DNA of 64,000 bases from Lepidostoma basale. Taxonomy: Eukaryota; Arthropoda; Insecta; Trichoptera; Lepidostomatidae. The notes under the pieces are model-generated. The model did not search any database, was not told where the DNA came from, and was given only the letters and a program-made list of their open reading frames with translations. The stretch covers positions 1 through 64,000 of the forward strand of contig JAHDVF020001472.1 of the NCBI GenBank assembly GCA_022606425.2, read 5' to 3'. Both the position numbers and the translations under genes were made by a program. Shown one piece after another: positions 1 to 9,188 of the stretch. The number at the start of each line of letters is the position of its first letter. The stretch's first letter is position 1.

Positions 1-860
1 TGTGATTTATCTGTAAACTGTCTGCTTTACGCGGACGATGCCGTTCTCGTTGCGGATGAATTACAAATCTTGGTGTCGAGAATGAATGAGGTATGCAAGT
101 CAAATGATTTAATGATGAATGTCGGAAAGTCAAAGGTGATGGTTTTCGAAAGGGAAGAGCAAATGACAGTTTGTAATATAAGTGTGAACGAAGAGAACTT
201 GGAACAAGTGAGGGAATTTGTGTATTTAGGTAGTATGTTCACAGCAGATGCCCGAACGGATAGTGACGTCGAAAGAAGGGTTGGTGCGGGTAACAAAGTG
301 AATGGAGCTTTAAAAATAGTTATTGGAAACAAGAATTTATCAATGAAAGCGAAAACAGCCGTTCACAATGGAGTTCTGGTCCCAACCCTAATGTATGGAA
401 GCGAAGCATGGAACTGGCAGAAGAAGGATGTGAGCAAAATAAATGCGGTAGAGATGAGGTCCCTAAGACGTATGTGTGGTAGAACGATATACGACACAAT
501 CTCAAATGCTGATATAAGAAAGGAATGTAGAGCGGAAGAAGGTATTATGAACAAAATTATGAAAGGATCGCTGCGTTGGTCCGGACATATGGAACGCATG
601 GATGGAGAAAGAATGGTTAAGAAAGTATACGTTAATGATGTAAATGGGGTACGAAGTCGAGGCAGACCGAGGAAAACATGGCATGACCAAATTAATCAAA
701 TTTTAAGGTTGGTCATGTTAGAAGTCGGATGAATCGACGTGCGGGTATGACTCGTTGTATGAATGTGGAGGAAGAGGAAGATAGAGTAGTGTGGCGGTCC
801 ATTCTCTCTGCCTACCCCTGCGGGGAAACAAGCGTGATGGTTTGTTTGTTTGTTTGTTTC
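1..860 (+). mobile_element. LINE 3' region with reverse-transcriptase C-terminus (family A, broken)
   Basis: The frame is open from base 1 and begins inside the reverse-transcriptase domain: the catalytic YADD motif is encoded near bases 28-39. It continues through the thumb and C-terminal region (RGRPRKTWHDQ near 655-690). A one-base loss near 703-710 shifts the frame, so the usual C-terminal end (SILSAYPCGE) is read in another frame up to about 830. The element finishes in a GTTT simple repeat at about 839-858, the typical tail of this family. The 5' part lies outside the window. It is not a functional gene. Confidence 0.9.
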
Positions 861-978
861 TACTATACTTTTTAACCGATCATGAAAATCAGATGCTTAA
901 CCGTTCGCATTTAGATTGATAGATTTAAAACACGTCTTAATGCGCCCTTGAGGTGATTACATCACAAAAAACTGCGCT

Positions 979-1275
979 ATACATATATGGAGCGTATGGG
1001 TGAAGAAAGAATGGTTAAAAAAGTATACGTTAACGATGTAAATGGAGTACGGAGTCGAGGTAGACCGAGGAAAACATGGCATGACCAAATTAATCAAATT
1101 TTAAAGGTTGATCATGTCAGAAGCCGGAAGAATCGACGTGCGTGTATGACTCGATGTATGAATGTGGAGGAAGCTAGAGAGGTGTGCCAGGATAGAGTAG
1201 TGTGGCGGTCCATTCTCTCTGCCTACCCCTGCGGGGAAACGGCGTGATGGTTTTGTTTGTTTGTTGTTTGTTTTA
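979..1275 (+). mobile_element. LINE family A 3' fragment
   Basis: A 5'-truncated copy of the same LINE. The frame from HMERM to the terminal SILSAYPCGETA is open and ends at about 1247, followed by a GTTT-rich tail. It is close in sequence to the copy at 1-860, so both look like recent dead-on-arrival insertions. Confidence 0.88.
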
Positions 1276-1297
1276 TTATTATTTTTTTATGTATACT

Positions 1298-1518
1298 ACA
1301 GGTCGTTTGAACCCAATTACTGTATAAAATTTATTTTTTAGCTAGTATATTGATTCTCGTGACATGTGATAGGTAGCCAATCTATCGCCGTTTTATTGTC
1401 ACGTGAATTCTACACAATCAATGACAGTGTGACAATCACACTGTCATCGCCGGGAATCGAACCCGGGACCTTCGGTATGGAAGTCAGAACTCTTACCACT
1501 CTGCCACGAAGGTCGTCA
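1298..1518 (-). mobile_element. tRNA-derived SINE (SINE-1), full length
   Basis: On the minus strand the head resembles a tRNA with an A box (TGGCAGAGTGG) and a perfect B box (GGTTCGATTCC), ending at about 1440. A non-tRNA body follows (CACGTGACAATAAAA) with a conserved 3' end. The same unit recurs at 4054, 4890, 7708, 17215, 17437 and 42385. This is a retroposon with internal pol III promoter boxes, not a functional tRNA: the cloverleaf runs on into the SINE body. Confidence 0.85.
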
Positions 1519-2084
1519 ATACAATAAAACATTTAGAATAATTAAAATAAGGCCAATTACATGCTACCACAAATATAAAAGAATAGTTTACAATTAACAA
1601 ATGATAGTGCAGTAACGAGATTGAAGTTAAACTAAGACAAAATGAGGTATACGAGTACATAAAGTACATAAAGTAAATGAAAAATAAAATTAAGATAAAA
1701 AAAGTAATATACGAGTATTATAATATCATGTAACATCGTGGTCACATCCACGCCGAAATGTTTTCTTAAAATTTCGCTCGTTCAAATGAAAAACATCAAT
1801 GTCTCCAAAATGCTTGTTGTAGTTGTCACAGATTCGATACAATGCCGCGCTCTGAGCGTAGTTGGTGCGATAAACAGGAAGATGGAAAACTTGGCTCGCG
1901 GTGTGTCTCGTGCGAGACATGGGGGTATTGAGTGACACTTTGGTGAGAAGTTAAGAATTGTCAATTTTAAAGTGAATTATTTTATGAAGCAACATCATAT
2001 AAAAATATCATGTTATACAATATAGGTATATGTACATGAAGGATATGTACAATATTGCCGAGAACGTCTGTTTTCTAGACACCA

Positions 2085-2458
2085 ACAACAAACCATCACG
2101 CCGTTTCTCCGCAGGGGTAGGCAGAGAGAATGGACCGCCACACTACTCTATCCTGACATACCTTTCTAGATTCCTCCACATTCATACAGCGAGTCATACA
2201 CGCACGTCGATTCTTCCGACTTCTAACATGACCAACCTTTAAAATTTGATTAATTTGGTCATGCCATGTTTTCCTCGGTCTACCTCGACTCCGTACTCCA
2301 TTTACATCGTTAACGTATACTTTTTTAACCATTCTTTCTTCACCCATGCGCTCTATATGTCCGAACCAACACAGCGATCCTTTCATAATTTTGTTCATAA
2401 TACCTTCTTTCGCTCTACATTCCTTTCTAATATCAGCATTTGAGATTCTGTCGCACAT
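2085..2458 (-). mobile_element. LINE family A 3' fragment
   Basis: The minus-strand frame reads from ISNADIRKECRA through RGRPRKTWHDQINQILK to SILSAYPCGETA, then reaches a CAA-rich (reverse GTT) tail near 2085. It is a 5'-truncated copy of the family also present at 1-860 and 29085-29882. Confidence 0.88.
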
Positions 2459-2626
2459 CGTTCTAGAAGTTTCATTATAAATATTATATTACATTGACAT
2501 GTATTGTCTACTAAGGCAATATCAAGTGTGAAATATGATGCATTTGATAATGTCGAGTGTCGAATGAAAATAGAAGCGAATGCAGTGCGATTAAAAGTTA
2601 GTGAATAAATCGGGTGGTGGTCTAAG

Positions 2627-2700
2627 GCAGTGCTCCCCAACCTTTTTATCGCCGCGGACCGGTCAACGCTTGATAATTTTACCACGGCCCGCTGAGAGGG
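2627..2700 (+). mobile_element. hAT-like transposon terminus
   Basis: The stretch starts CAGTGCTCCCCAACC and continues with a GC-rich segment containing GCGGACCGG. This matches the general form of hAT-type terminal repeats (CAGnG...CCAACC). No matching opposite end or transposase was found, so only an end is annotated. Confidence 0.45.
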
Positions 2701-2862
2701 GGAGGGGAGAGACTCGTTGATTGTGTATATTTTAGATTGTTTTGATTTAATAATGTTCATTTTATCGTATTTAAACATGCCTTCAAAATAAAATACAGTT
2801 ACACCAAAAAATATATATAAAGTGATTTAAATAGTCCATTGTTTTGGCCGAAACACTATGAT

Positions 2863-3116
2863 ACTTCAACATTATTACTGTTAAAATTTACATCACTGTT
2901 ATAATATGTTAATTTCTTTTTATTTACTGAGAGTGTCGCGACAGCTGTTTCGCCAACCGATGTTGGCATTATCAGGTGTTACAATAAACTAACGAGTTTA
3001 TTGTAACACCTGATAATGCCAACATCGGTTGGCGAAACAGCTGTCACGACACTCAGTGAATAAAAATAAATTGTGATATTACAGTTTTTTTTTTTTAAGT
3101 TTTAACAGTAATATTC
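2863..3116. repeat. Long palindrome (foldback) with hammerhead-like arms
   Basis: Bases 2919-2989 and 2996-3066 are near-perfect reverse complements separated by six bases. Weaker pairing extends outward to roughly 2863 and 3116. Each arm contains CTGATAA, a six-base-pair hairpin (GCCAAC/GTTGGC), GAAA and then ACAGCTGT plus C. A short flank (about 2832-2875) recurs at 5155-5200. Confidence 0.85.
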
Positions 3117-3117
3117 C

Positions 3118-3240
3118 AGGGGACTTGGGTTCGAGCCTAGATACGACCAGATTACTTCTTCATAATATTGAGCTATTGTCTCCTCATATAGAAGATTGTA
3201 AAATAAATTCGAATATTATTGATTTTAAATCTTTGGAAAC
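3118..3240 (+). mobile_element. tRNA-like SINE fragment (SINE-2)
   Basis: It starts with the B-box part of a tRNA-like head (GGACTTGGGTTCGAGCC) and continues with a body also found at 16437-16560 (minus) and 39720-39835 (plus). The A box is missing here, so the copy is 5'-truncated. Confidence 0.7.
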
Positions 3241-3250
3241 AAAAGAATAA

Positions 3251-3535
3251 AAGGTTCACCTAGATGGTGTGGACACATCGAATGAAAGAATGGTAAAAAA
3301 AATATCTTTTAAAAATGTAAACCGAACTAAAAATAGAGGAAGACCGAGGAAAACGTAGCACGATTAAATGAATCAAATATTAAATGTCCGGCACCTGTCT
3401 AGGAGGAGTCGATCGACGTGCATCCATAACACGATGTATGAATGTTGAGGAAGCTAGGTAAGTATGTCAGGAAAGAATAGTGTGGCGGTCCATCATTTCT
3501 GCCTACCCCTTCGGGAGACGGCGTGTCGGGTAGTA
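3251..3535 (+). mobile_element. LINE family A/B 3' remnant, degraded
   Basis: The order of segments matches the other LINE 3' ends (RPRKTW-, then MTRCMNVEEA-like, then SILSAYPFG-like), but stop codons and frameshifts break it throughout. It is an old copy. Confidence 0.75.
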
Positions 3536-3776
3536 AGTTGATAATGCACCTATAGACGTTTTGCACGATGTTCAAGAAACAATTTTTTAAAATATGCTTT
3601 TTTTTAAGTGCGCCCGTTTTGTGAAATTAATCACCCCAAGGGCGCACTAGAAAAAGACTGACCCGGCGTGGAGTTTTCAGTTGTTTCTTAAATTATACTT
3701 CGCTATTTTCGTGTGAGAAATAGCACAATTTTCTTAAGAGATTCACTCCAATGTCATTTTCCGTACACACACAGTT

Positions 3777-3843
3777 GGTACTTATTTGGCAAAAGGTCCC
3801 AAAATGCAAGTTTGCATTTGGGACCTTTTGCCAAATAAGTACC
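3777..3843. repeat. Perfect-type hairpin with 32-base arms
   Basis: Bases 3777-3809 and about 3811-3843 are reverse complements apart from one A inserted in the left arm, with virtually no loop. No coding or repeat-family match explains it. Confidence 0.85.
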
Positions 3844-4053
3844 GCATTATTCATGATTCCTTTTCTATATATATAGTATATCAAATTTGTTCCTGTGATG
3901 AAGACGTCCAGCTTTCTCTCCATCTCTTTGATGGTCGTCATGGTTGTCGACGGCCCTCTGGAGTCTCGTGCATCACGATCTTGGGATCCTCGCTGGGTCC
4001 ATCCTCTCGATGTGGTTCCTCCAGAATCGTCTTCACTACTTACTCCATCTCAC

Positions 4054-4263
4054 CGACCTTCGTGGCAGAATGTCAAGAGCTATGACTCCCACACCGAAGG
4101 AGTTCCATTCCCGGCGATGGCAGTGTTATTCTCACTGTCTTTTTTATCTTGTGTAGGATTCACGTGACAATAAAATGGCGATAGATTAGCTAACTATCAT
4201 ATGTCACGAGAATCAATAGCTGAAACAAATTGTATACAGTAATTGGGTTCAAACGACCTGTAC
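4054..4263 (+). mobile_element. SINE-1 copy (tRNA-derived)
   Basis: The head begins GACCTTCGTGGCAGAATG and is a diverged tRNA-like segment with a damaged B box (GTTCCATTCC). The SINE-1 body and the 3' end GGGTTCAAACGACCTGTA follow. Confidence 0.78.
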
Positions 4264-4889
4264 AAACAAATAATAACGAAATCTGCTAAGAATTAATTTC
4301 GGGTACATTACACCTGAAAAGCCTTTTATGTATCCTTCAGAATAAACGAAGCTGCACACTCTTGTATTGTTTTTATTTTCGTGACTTGTAAGTTTCTCCG
4401 TGGGTTTTAGCACCTTTGTCGTCAAAAATAGTGGAAAATGAACACGAATCACGCATGTTTCTACGTGTGATTATATAGGCCTAAATTTATCAAGGCTCTT
4501 TTCAGTATTTAAATAAAAATGTTTTTATACTTAGGAAATTGAATATTACTATGGAATTCTACTGTGTTTAATGCCTTAGCGTTCAATAAGTTGAAAAATG
4601 TTTTTATTTTGTAGATGCTTATAAAAACATCTTTCCACATTTAAATGTGACTTTGCCGTTTTCTTTTCTGCTCCCACGGTTTCTAACCTAATATTTTTTA
4701 TCCGTCAAATAATAAATATGCCCACACGGTCGCTGAATGGTCGGTGTCACAGAACCCTTCAACTTCTCAACACGTGTTTGAACTTTCGCGTTATCCTGAG
4801 TCCTTATAATTAACTTTTACACAGTATTCTCTATTCTATAAAATGGTTCTTAACCCTTCGGTTGCCGAAATCCAATAGCATTTTGCGAA

Positions 4890-5028
4890 TTCACGTGACA
4901 ATAAAATGGCGATAGATTTGCTAACTATCACATGTCACGAGAATCAATATGATAGCTATACCTTTTACATCGATTTGGCTCGCGCTGTAATGATGTAAAG
5001 AGCGATTCAATAACAATAATAATAATAA
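4890..5028 (+). mobile_element. SINE-1 3' part
   Basis: It carries the body from CACGTGACAATAAAATGG onward, then the alternative 3' end (ATCGATTTGGCTCGCGC...GAGCGATTC) and an AAT-repeat tail. The tRNA-like head is missing. Confidence 0.75.
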
Positions 5029-5335
5029 TTAATGTTGAGGAAACGAGAGAAGTATGTCAGGAAAGAACGAAGTGGCAGTCCATTTTTTTTCCTACCCCTT
5101 CGAGGAGACGACATGACGTTTCCTTTGTTAAACTAATTCGTAACAGTATTTTGTTCAATAGTCCATTGTTTTGGCCGAAACACTATGATACCTTAACATT
5201 TTAAACTGACTAACTAACTAACTAACCATCACGCCATCTCCCTGAAAGGGTAGGCAGAAAGAATGGACTGTCACACTTTTACTGATGCGGCACTCCAGCC
5301 TTCTCTTTTCGCTCCGCGGGAGACGCGGTGTGATG
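5029..5335. mobile_element. Two LINE 3' tail fragments in opposite directions
   Basis: 5029-5118 (+) is the last part of the LINE tail (MNVEE- to YPFEE-like), broken by substitutions. 5210-5335 (-) is another tail: CTAA repeats at 5210-5226 correspond to a GTTA tail on the minus strand, followed inward by the reversed SILSAYPF segment and a short GC-rich part also seen at 32645-32768. Confidence 0.7.
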
Positions 5336-6556
5336 GGTTGCGAACCTCATCGCCACCAATAGGCATCTGCCGCGCACACTTCGATCGTGCAACACCCACA
5401 AAATAAATCTAAAACAAATAATATAAAATACAATGATATAAAATAAAATAACAAAATAAAAATAATTTAACACAAAATTTTCTTTTTAGATGGTGCACAT
5501 ATTGTCTATTTAATTTATGTTCCACGAATCCACCGTTTTTTTTAATTTAGCACATAATGTAATAACACATAATGTTTTTTTCGATGTTGCACATGTTGAC
5601 ATGGACGATCCGGACTTTTGTGTTTATTTAATTTGTGTTTCACTTATTGTATCCACCGTTTTTTAAATTAGCTGTAAGTAGGCACTTAACCAGCAAGAAC
5701 TTTGAAATAATATTGAAGAAATTATTCAAATTGTCATTGGAACAAATGAAAATTTTATTTTTACACCTGTCAAAATTCTTTATAAAAACTTTAAAACTAA
5801 TAAAATTTTAACAGCAAAACAGCACAAACGTATTACGTCTCACAATTAACTATTATAAAGTGCGGCAACAAACATTTTACGTACATTTTAAACTGTTAAA
5901 TTAAATAACTTTGTTTTATGTATCACAATTGTATTTTATTTTACGCGACAGCTTACTATTTAGTTTACTATTTTATTCATTTAATTCCACATTTGACGCA
6001 TTCAATAACCATTGCCATTATTAAACTTTTGATCTTTTATTTCTTCGAATGATAATTTTATGTAACAACTTCCACGATAATTAAAAATGGCAACGAGTAA
6101 ACCGATTTGTAAGATGCAAAAGTATTGTGCGGATTGATGACGTTCTGAGATCAAAGCTTAGCCTTGCCTGTTGACTAAACCTATGGATTTTGTTTTATTC
6201 AAATGCGGCGTTTGATGTTGAACCACGCGGAGAGACGGAGTCTGCTTTGGATCAACAGTTTTGTCTTTTATTCATAAATTCGTTTTCACTTCCTAGCCGC
6301 CGCTGCGGGCCCCTATCCCAAGCATTCTGCTGACGGAAACTAAAAGAAATATCAAATTTATCCTTGGGTATATGGTTGTAATGAAAACATCGGCGCGCGA
6401 AATTAGCAGTTCGTATGCGATTTGTTTAATAGTCAAAATTTCTGAATTACCCCTGTGTCCTTGATAAAGCCTAATGCTTCTGTTATTAGAAAAAAAAAAC
6501 GAGATGTGAATTACGCATTTATTTTTCACACGATGTCCTTAGATCCTTATAACTAA
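5336..6556. other. No gene recognised (AT-rich intergenic)
   Basis: I see no exon, RNA gene or repeat of the families described here. A short run of open codons near 6293-6529 (-) has no family resemblance. Confidence 0.5.
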
Positions 6557-7027
6557 CTAACTAACCATCACGCCGTCTCCCCGAAGGGGTAGGCAGAAAG
6601 AATGGACTGCCACACTTTTCTTTCCTGACATATTTCTCTCGCTCCCTCAACATTCATACATCGTGTCATGCACGCGCGTCGATTTCTCTGACTCCTCACA
6701 TGGCCGACATTCAATATTTGATTTATTTGATCGTGCCACGTTTTCCTCTGTCTTCCTCTATTTCTGGTTCCATTTACACCATTAACATATACTTTTTTTA
6801 CCATTCTTTCTTCATTCATTCTTTCCATATGTCCAAACCATCTTAATGATCCTTTCATTATTTTGTTCATGACCCCATCATTCGCACCGCATTCACTTCT
6901 TATATTTTCATTCGACACTCTATCATACACAGAGTATCCACACATTCGTCATTTATTCTACTTTCATCCTTCTTTTGCCAGTTCCATGCTTCGCTTCCAT
7001 ACATAAGGGTCGGTAGAAGAACACCAT
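6557..7027 (-). mobile_element. LINE family B 3' fragment
   Basis: The minus-strand frame runs from about 6945 to 6568 through VSNENIRSECGANDG, RKTWHDQINQILN and SILSAYPFGETA. It ends in a GTTA tail (TAACTAACTAAC at 6550-6565 on the plus strand). Family B differs from family A in its YPFGE ending and GTTA, not GTTT, tail. Upstream codons (SEAWNWQK-like) are read up to about 7027 but in another frame. Confidence 0.85.
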
Positions 7028-7079
7028 TATTATTATTAGATCCTTATGAATATTTTAAACCATCCCTTTTATTATAGTA

Positions 7080-7395
7080 ATTTAATCAAATCAAATCAGT
7101 TTATTAACTCAATAGACATTACAAACAGGAAAATGTTTAAAGCATCTATTAAGTACAGGTAAATTATTGTAAAAATACAACAAAGTACCAGGAACGCATA
7201 AGAGATGGTTCGACATTAGGAAGACAAGATACTTTCTAAAGTCAAGAGTATTTGTCCCCTGAACGTACCTTCACAAATATAAAAGACGTGGATCTCCGAG
7301 GAGACCGCGTTCATCAGACTAATTGCTCTTCCCACCGGTGTCACCAGAGGCAGATTGGTTCTGTATTTAATGTATCGGCTTACCCGATGTCTAGA
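7080..7395 (-). mobile_element. CR1/jockey-type LINE 3' end (family C)
   Basis: On the minus strand this ends in TTAATAAACTGATTTGATTT, a TGATT-type simple repeat. The same unit is found at 17120-17900 and, with coding sequence attached, at 22180-22715. Confidence 0.7.
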
Positions 7396-7404
7396 TCGTC
7401 AGAC

Positions 7405-7700
7405 CCGTCGTCTGGCCGTTCACAATGGATTTCTGGTCCCAACTCTTATGTATGGAAGCGAAGCATGTAACTGGCAGAAGAAAGATGAGAGCAGAATAAA
7501 TGCGAGGTAGACCGAGGAAAACATGGCATGACCAAATTAATCAAATATTAAAGCCTGTCCGAAGCCGGAAGAATCGACGTGCGTGTATGACTCGATGTAT
7601 GAATGTGGAGGAAGCTAGAGAGGTATGTCAGGATAGAGTAGTGTGGCGGTCCATTCTCTCTGCCTACCCCTGCGGGAAACGGCGTGATGGTTTGTCGTTG
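7405..7700 (+). mobile_element. LINE family A fragment with internal deletion
   Basis: The segment encoding VLVPTLMYGSEAWNWQKK is joined at about 7500 directly to RGRPRKTWHDQ, so the roughly 75 codons normally between them are missing. The tail ends SILSAYPCG and a GTT-rich run. Confidence 0.8.
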
Positions 7701-7706
7701 TTGTTG

Positions 7707-7798
7707 CATTCTACATCAGACCAAAGACAGCGTGACAATCTCACCTTCGGTGTGGCAGTCAAAGCATTCACCACTCGGCCACGAAGATCGTCAACTGC
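7707..7798 (-). mobile_element. SINE-1 fragment
   Basis: A minus-strand tRNA-like head (A box TGGCCGAGTGG) is joined to part of the body. The B-box region is deleted. Confidence 0.65.
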
Positions 7799-7828
7799 CC
7801 TAGTGGTAATATCAAATGGCCTAGAACA

Positions 7829-7985
7829 GTGGTCGGCAAACTGCGGCTTGCGAGCCAAATGTGGCTCATGGCTATTCGAATGCGCCTCTTCAACAATTGA
7901 CGTCTTTAGAAAGAAAAGAATACAGTATTTTAATACAAAATACAAAACTTGTGTAGGGAAAAGATTAGAAGGGTAAATTTTACGA
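7829..7985 (+). mobile_element. hAT-like element terminus
   Basis: It begins CAGTGGTCGGCAAACTGCGG, followed by GAGCCAAATGTGGCTC, which has the form of a hAT-type terminal repeat. No transposase or opposite end was found. Confidence 0.45.
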
Positions 7986-8244
7986 AAATTTTGTCAATGT
8001 TTACAAAATTAGTATTTAAATATTTTTAAAATCGTGATCCATTTTCCTATTACGAGTGTTTTTCGCATTTCCGGTGCAATTTTCTTACCCGAAAGTTGGC
8101 AGAATAATATTTTCTGATTTTGAATAGTACTTGACGTAAATAGTGACGCACACGTCTGCAGTGTTAATAATATTACCTTGGTGTGCGTGTTTCTATGCTC
8201 AGTTCATACCAAATAATATTAATACCCTTACGTATTGGGATAGA

Positions 8245-8690
8245 TGGCAAGATGGCAGTGCACAATGGTGTTCTTGTGCCGACCCTTATGTATGGAAGTG
8301 AAGCATGGAACTGGCAAAAGAAGGATGAAAGTAGAATAAATGCAGTAGAAATGAGATCTCTGAGATGAATATGTGGCAAATCTGTATATGATAGAGTGAC
8401 AAATGCAAGTATAAGAAGTGAATGTGGTGCGAATGAAAGTGTTATGAACAAAATAAGGAAAGAGTCATTAAGATGGTTTAGACACATGGAAAGAATGAGT
8501 GAAGACAGAATGGTAAAGAAGGTGTATGTAAACGGAGTGAACGGAGCTAGAAATAGAGGAAAGCCGAGGAAAACGTGGCACGATCAAATCAATCAAATAT
8601 TGAATGTCGGTCACGTGAGGAGTCGGAGAAATCGACGTGCGTGTATGACAAGATGTATGAATGTAGTATATGATTATAATTACAAAATAT
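8245..8690 (+). mobile_element. LINE family B 3' fragment
   Basis: The frame reads VLVPTLMYGSEAWNWQKKDE, then a premature stop near 8366, then reopens as VTNASIRSECGANESV to MTRCMNV. The end is truncated before the SILSAYP segment. Confidence 0.82.
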
Positions 8691-9164
8691 ATTAATGTCC
8701 AGATATTTATATACCAGTGTTTAAATTTTAAATCAAACTTCCTTTAACAACAGTATATGAATATTTCTTTATCCACCTACACAGTCAAGAGATTAGTAGG
8801 TACCAACAGTAGTTGTGTTATGTAAAACTCCTGTTATTGACACAGGGAATACAGCTTAGGATTCGTTTATAGTATTTTTAATGTTATGTATGAATAAGTG
8901 TTTGTTGAGAAATGTTTTTCTCTTAATAATCCTACAGATATTCATATCTCGTGATAACTTCTTCGTTCATTAATATTTCAATGTACGTTTTTTATGTATT
9001 TTTTTGTTATATTTTAAAGTTTACATCACATTATAATATAACATTGGATTAAAATACGGAACAGAAACAATGAGTCTTGGCCCACCGCCTATTAATATTT
9101 ATGATCGTTTGTTTGCAATATTCAAGTTACGTGAGAAATATAACACGTGTTTCTATTGTTTCAG
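8691..9164 (+). other. Upstream region/intron of the CSRNP gene
   Basis: It is AT-rich and has no repeat family recognised. It ends in a good 3' splice site (TTCTATTGTTTCAG, AG at 9163-9164), which implies at least one upstream non-coding exon that I could not place. Confidence 0.5.
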
Positions 9165-9188
9165 GAATAAAAATACCACAGAGTAGTC

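Noticed and set aside
839..858. GTTT simple repeat as an independent microsatellite
   Set aside because: It is the standard 3' tail of the LINE copies and appears at the same position in each.
1440..1518. Possible tRNA gene (minus strand) with good A and B boxes
   Set aside because: The same segment heads a repeated unit of about 220 bases with a constant non-tRNA body, so it is a SINE head. The same holds for 17437 and 42500.
3895..4167. Overlapping frames of 70-99 codons near 3.8-4.2 kb
   Set aside because: They run into the SINE-1 copy at 4054-4263. The unexplained GC-rich part (3930-4050) has a short minus-strand frame ending EDPKIVMHETPEG that I do not recognise; it is too short to call a gene.
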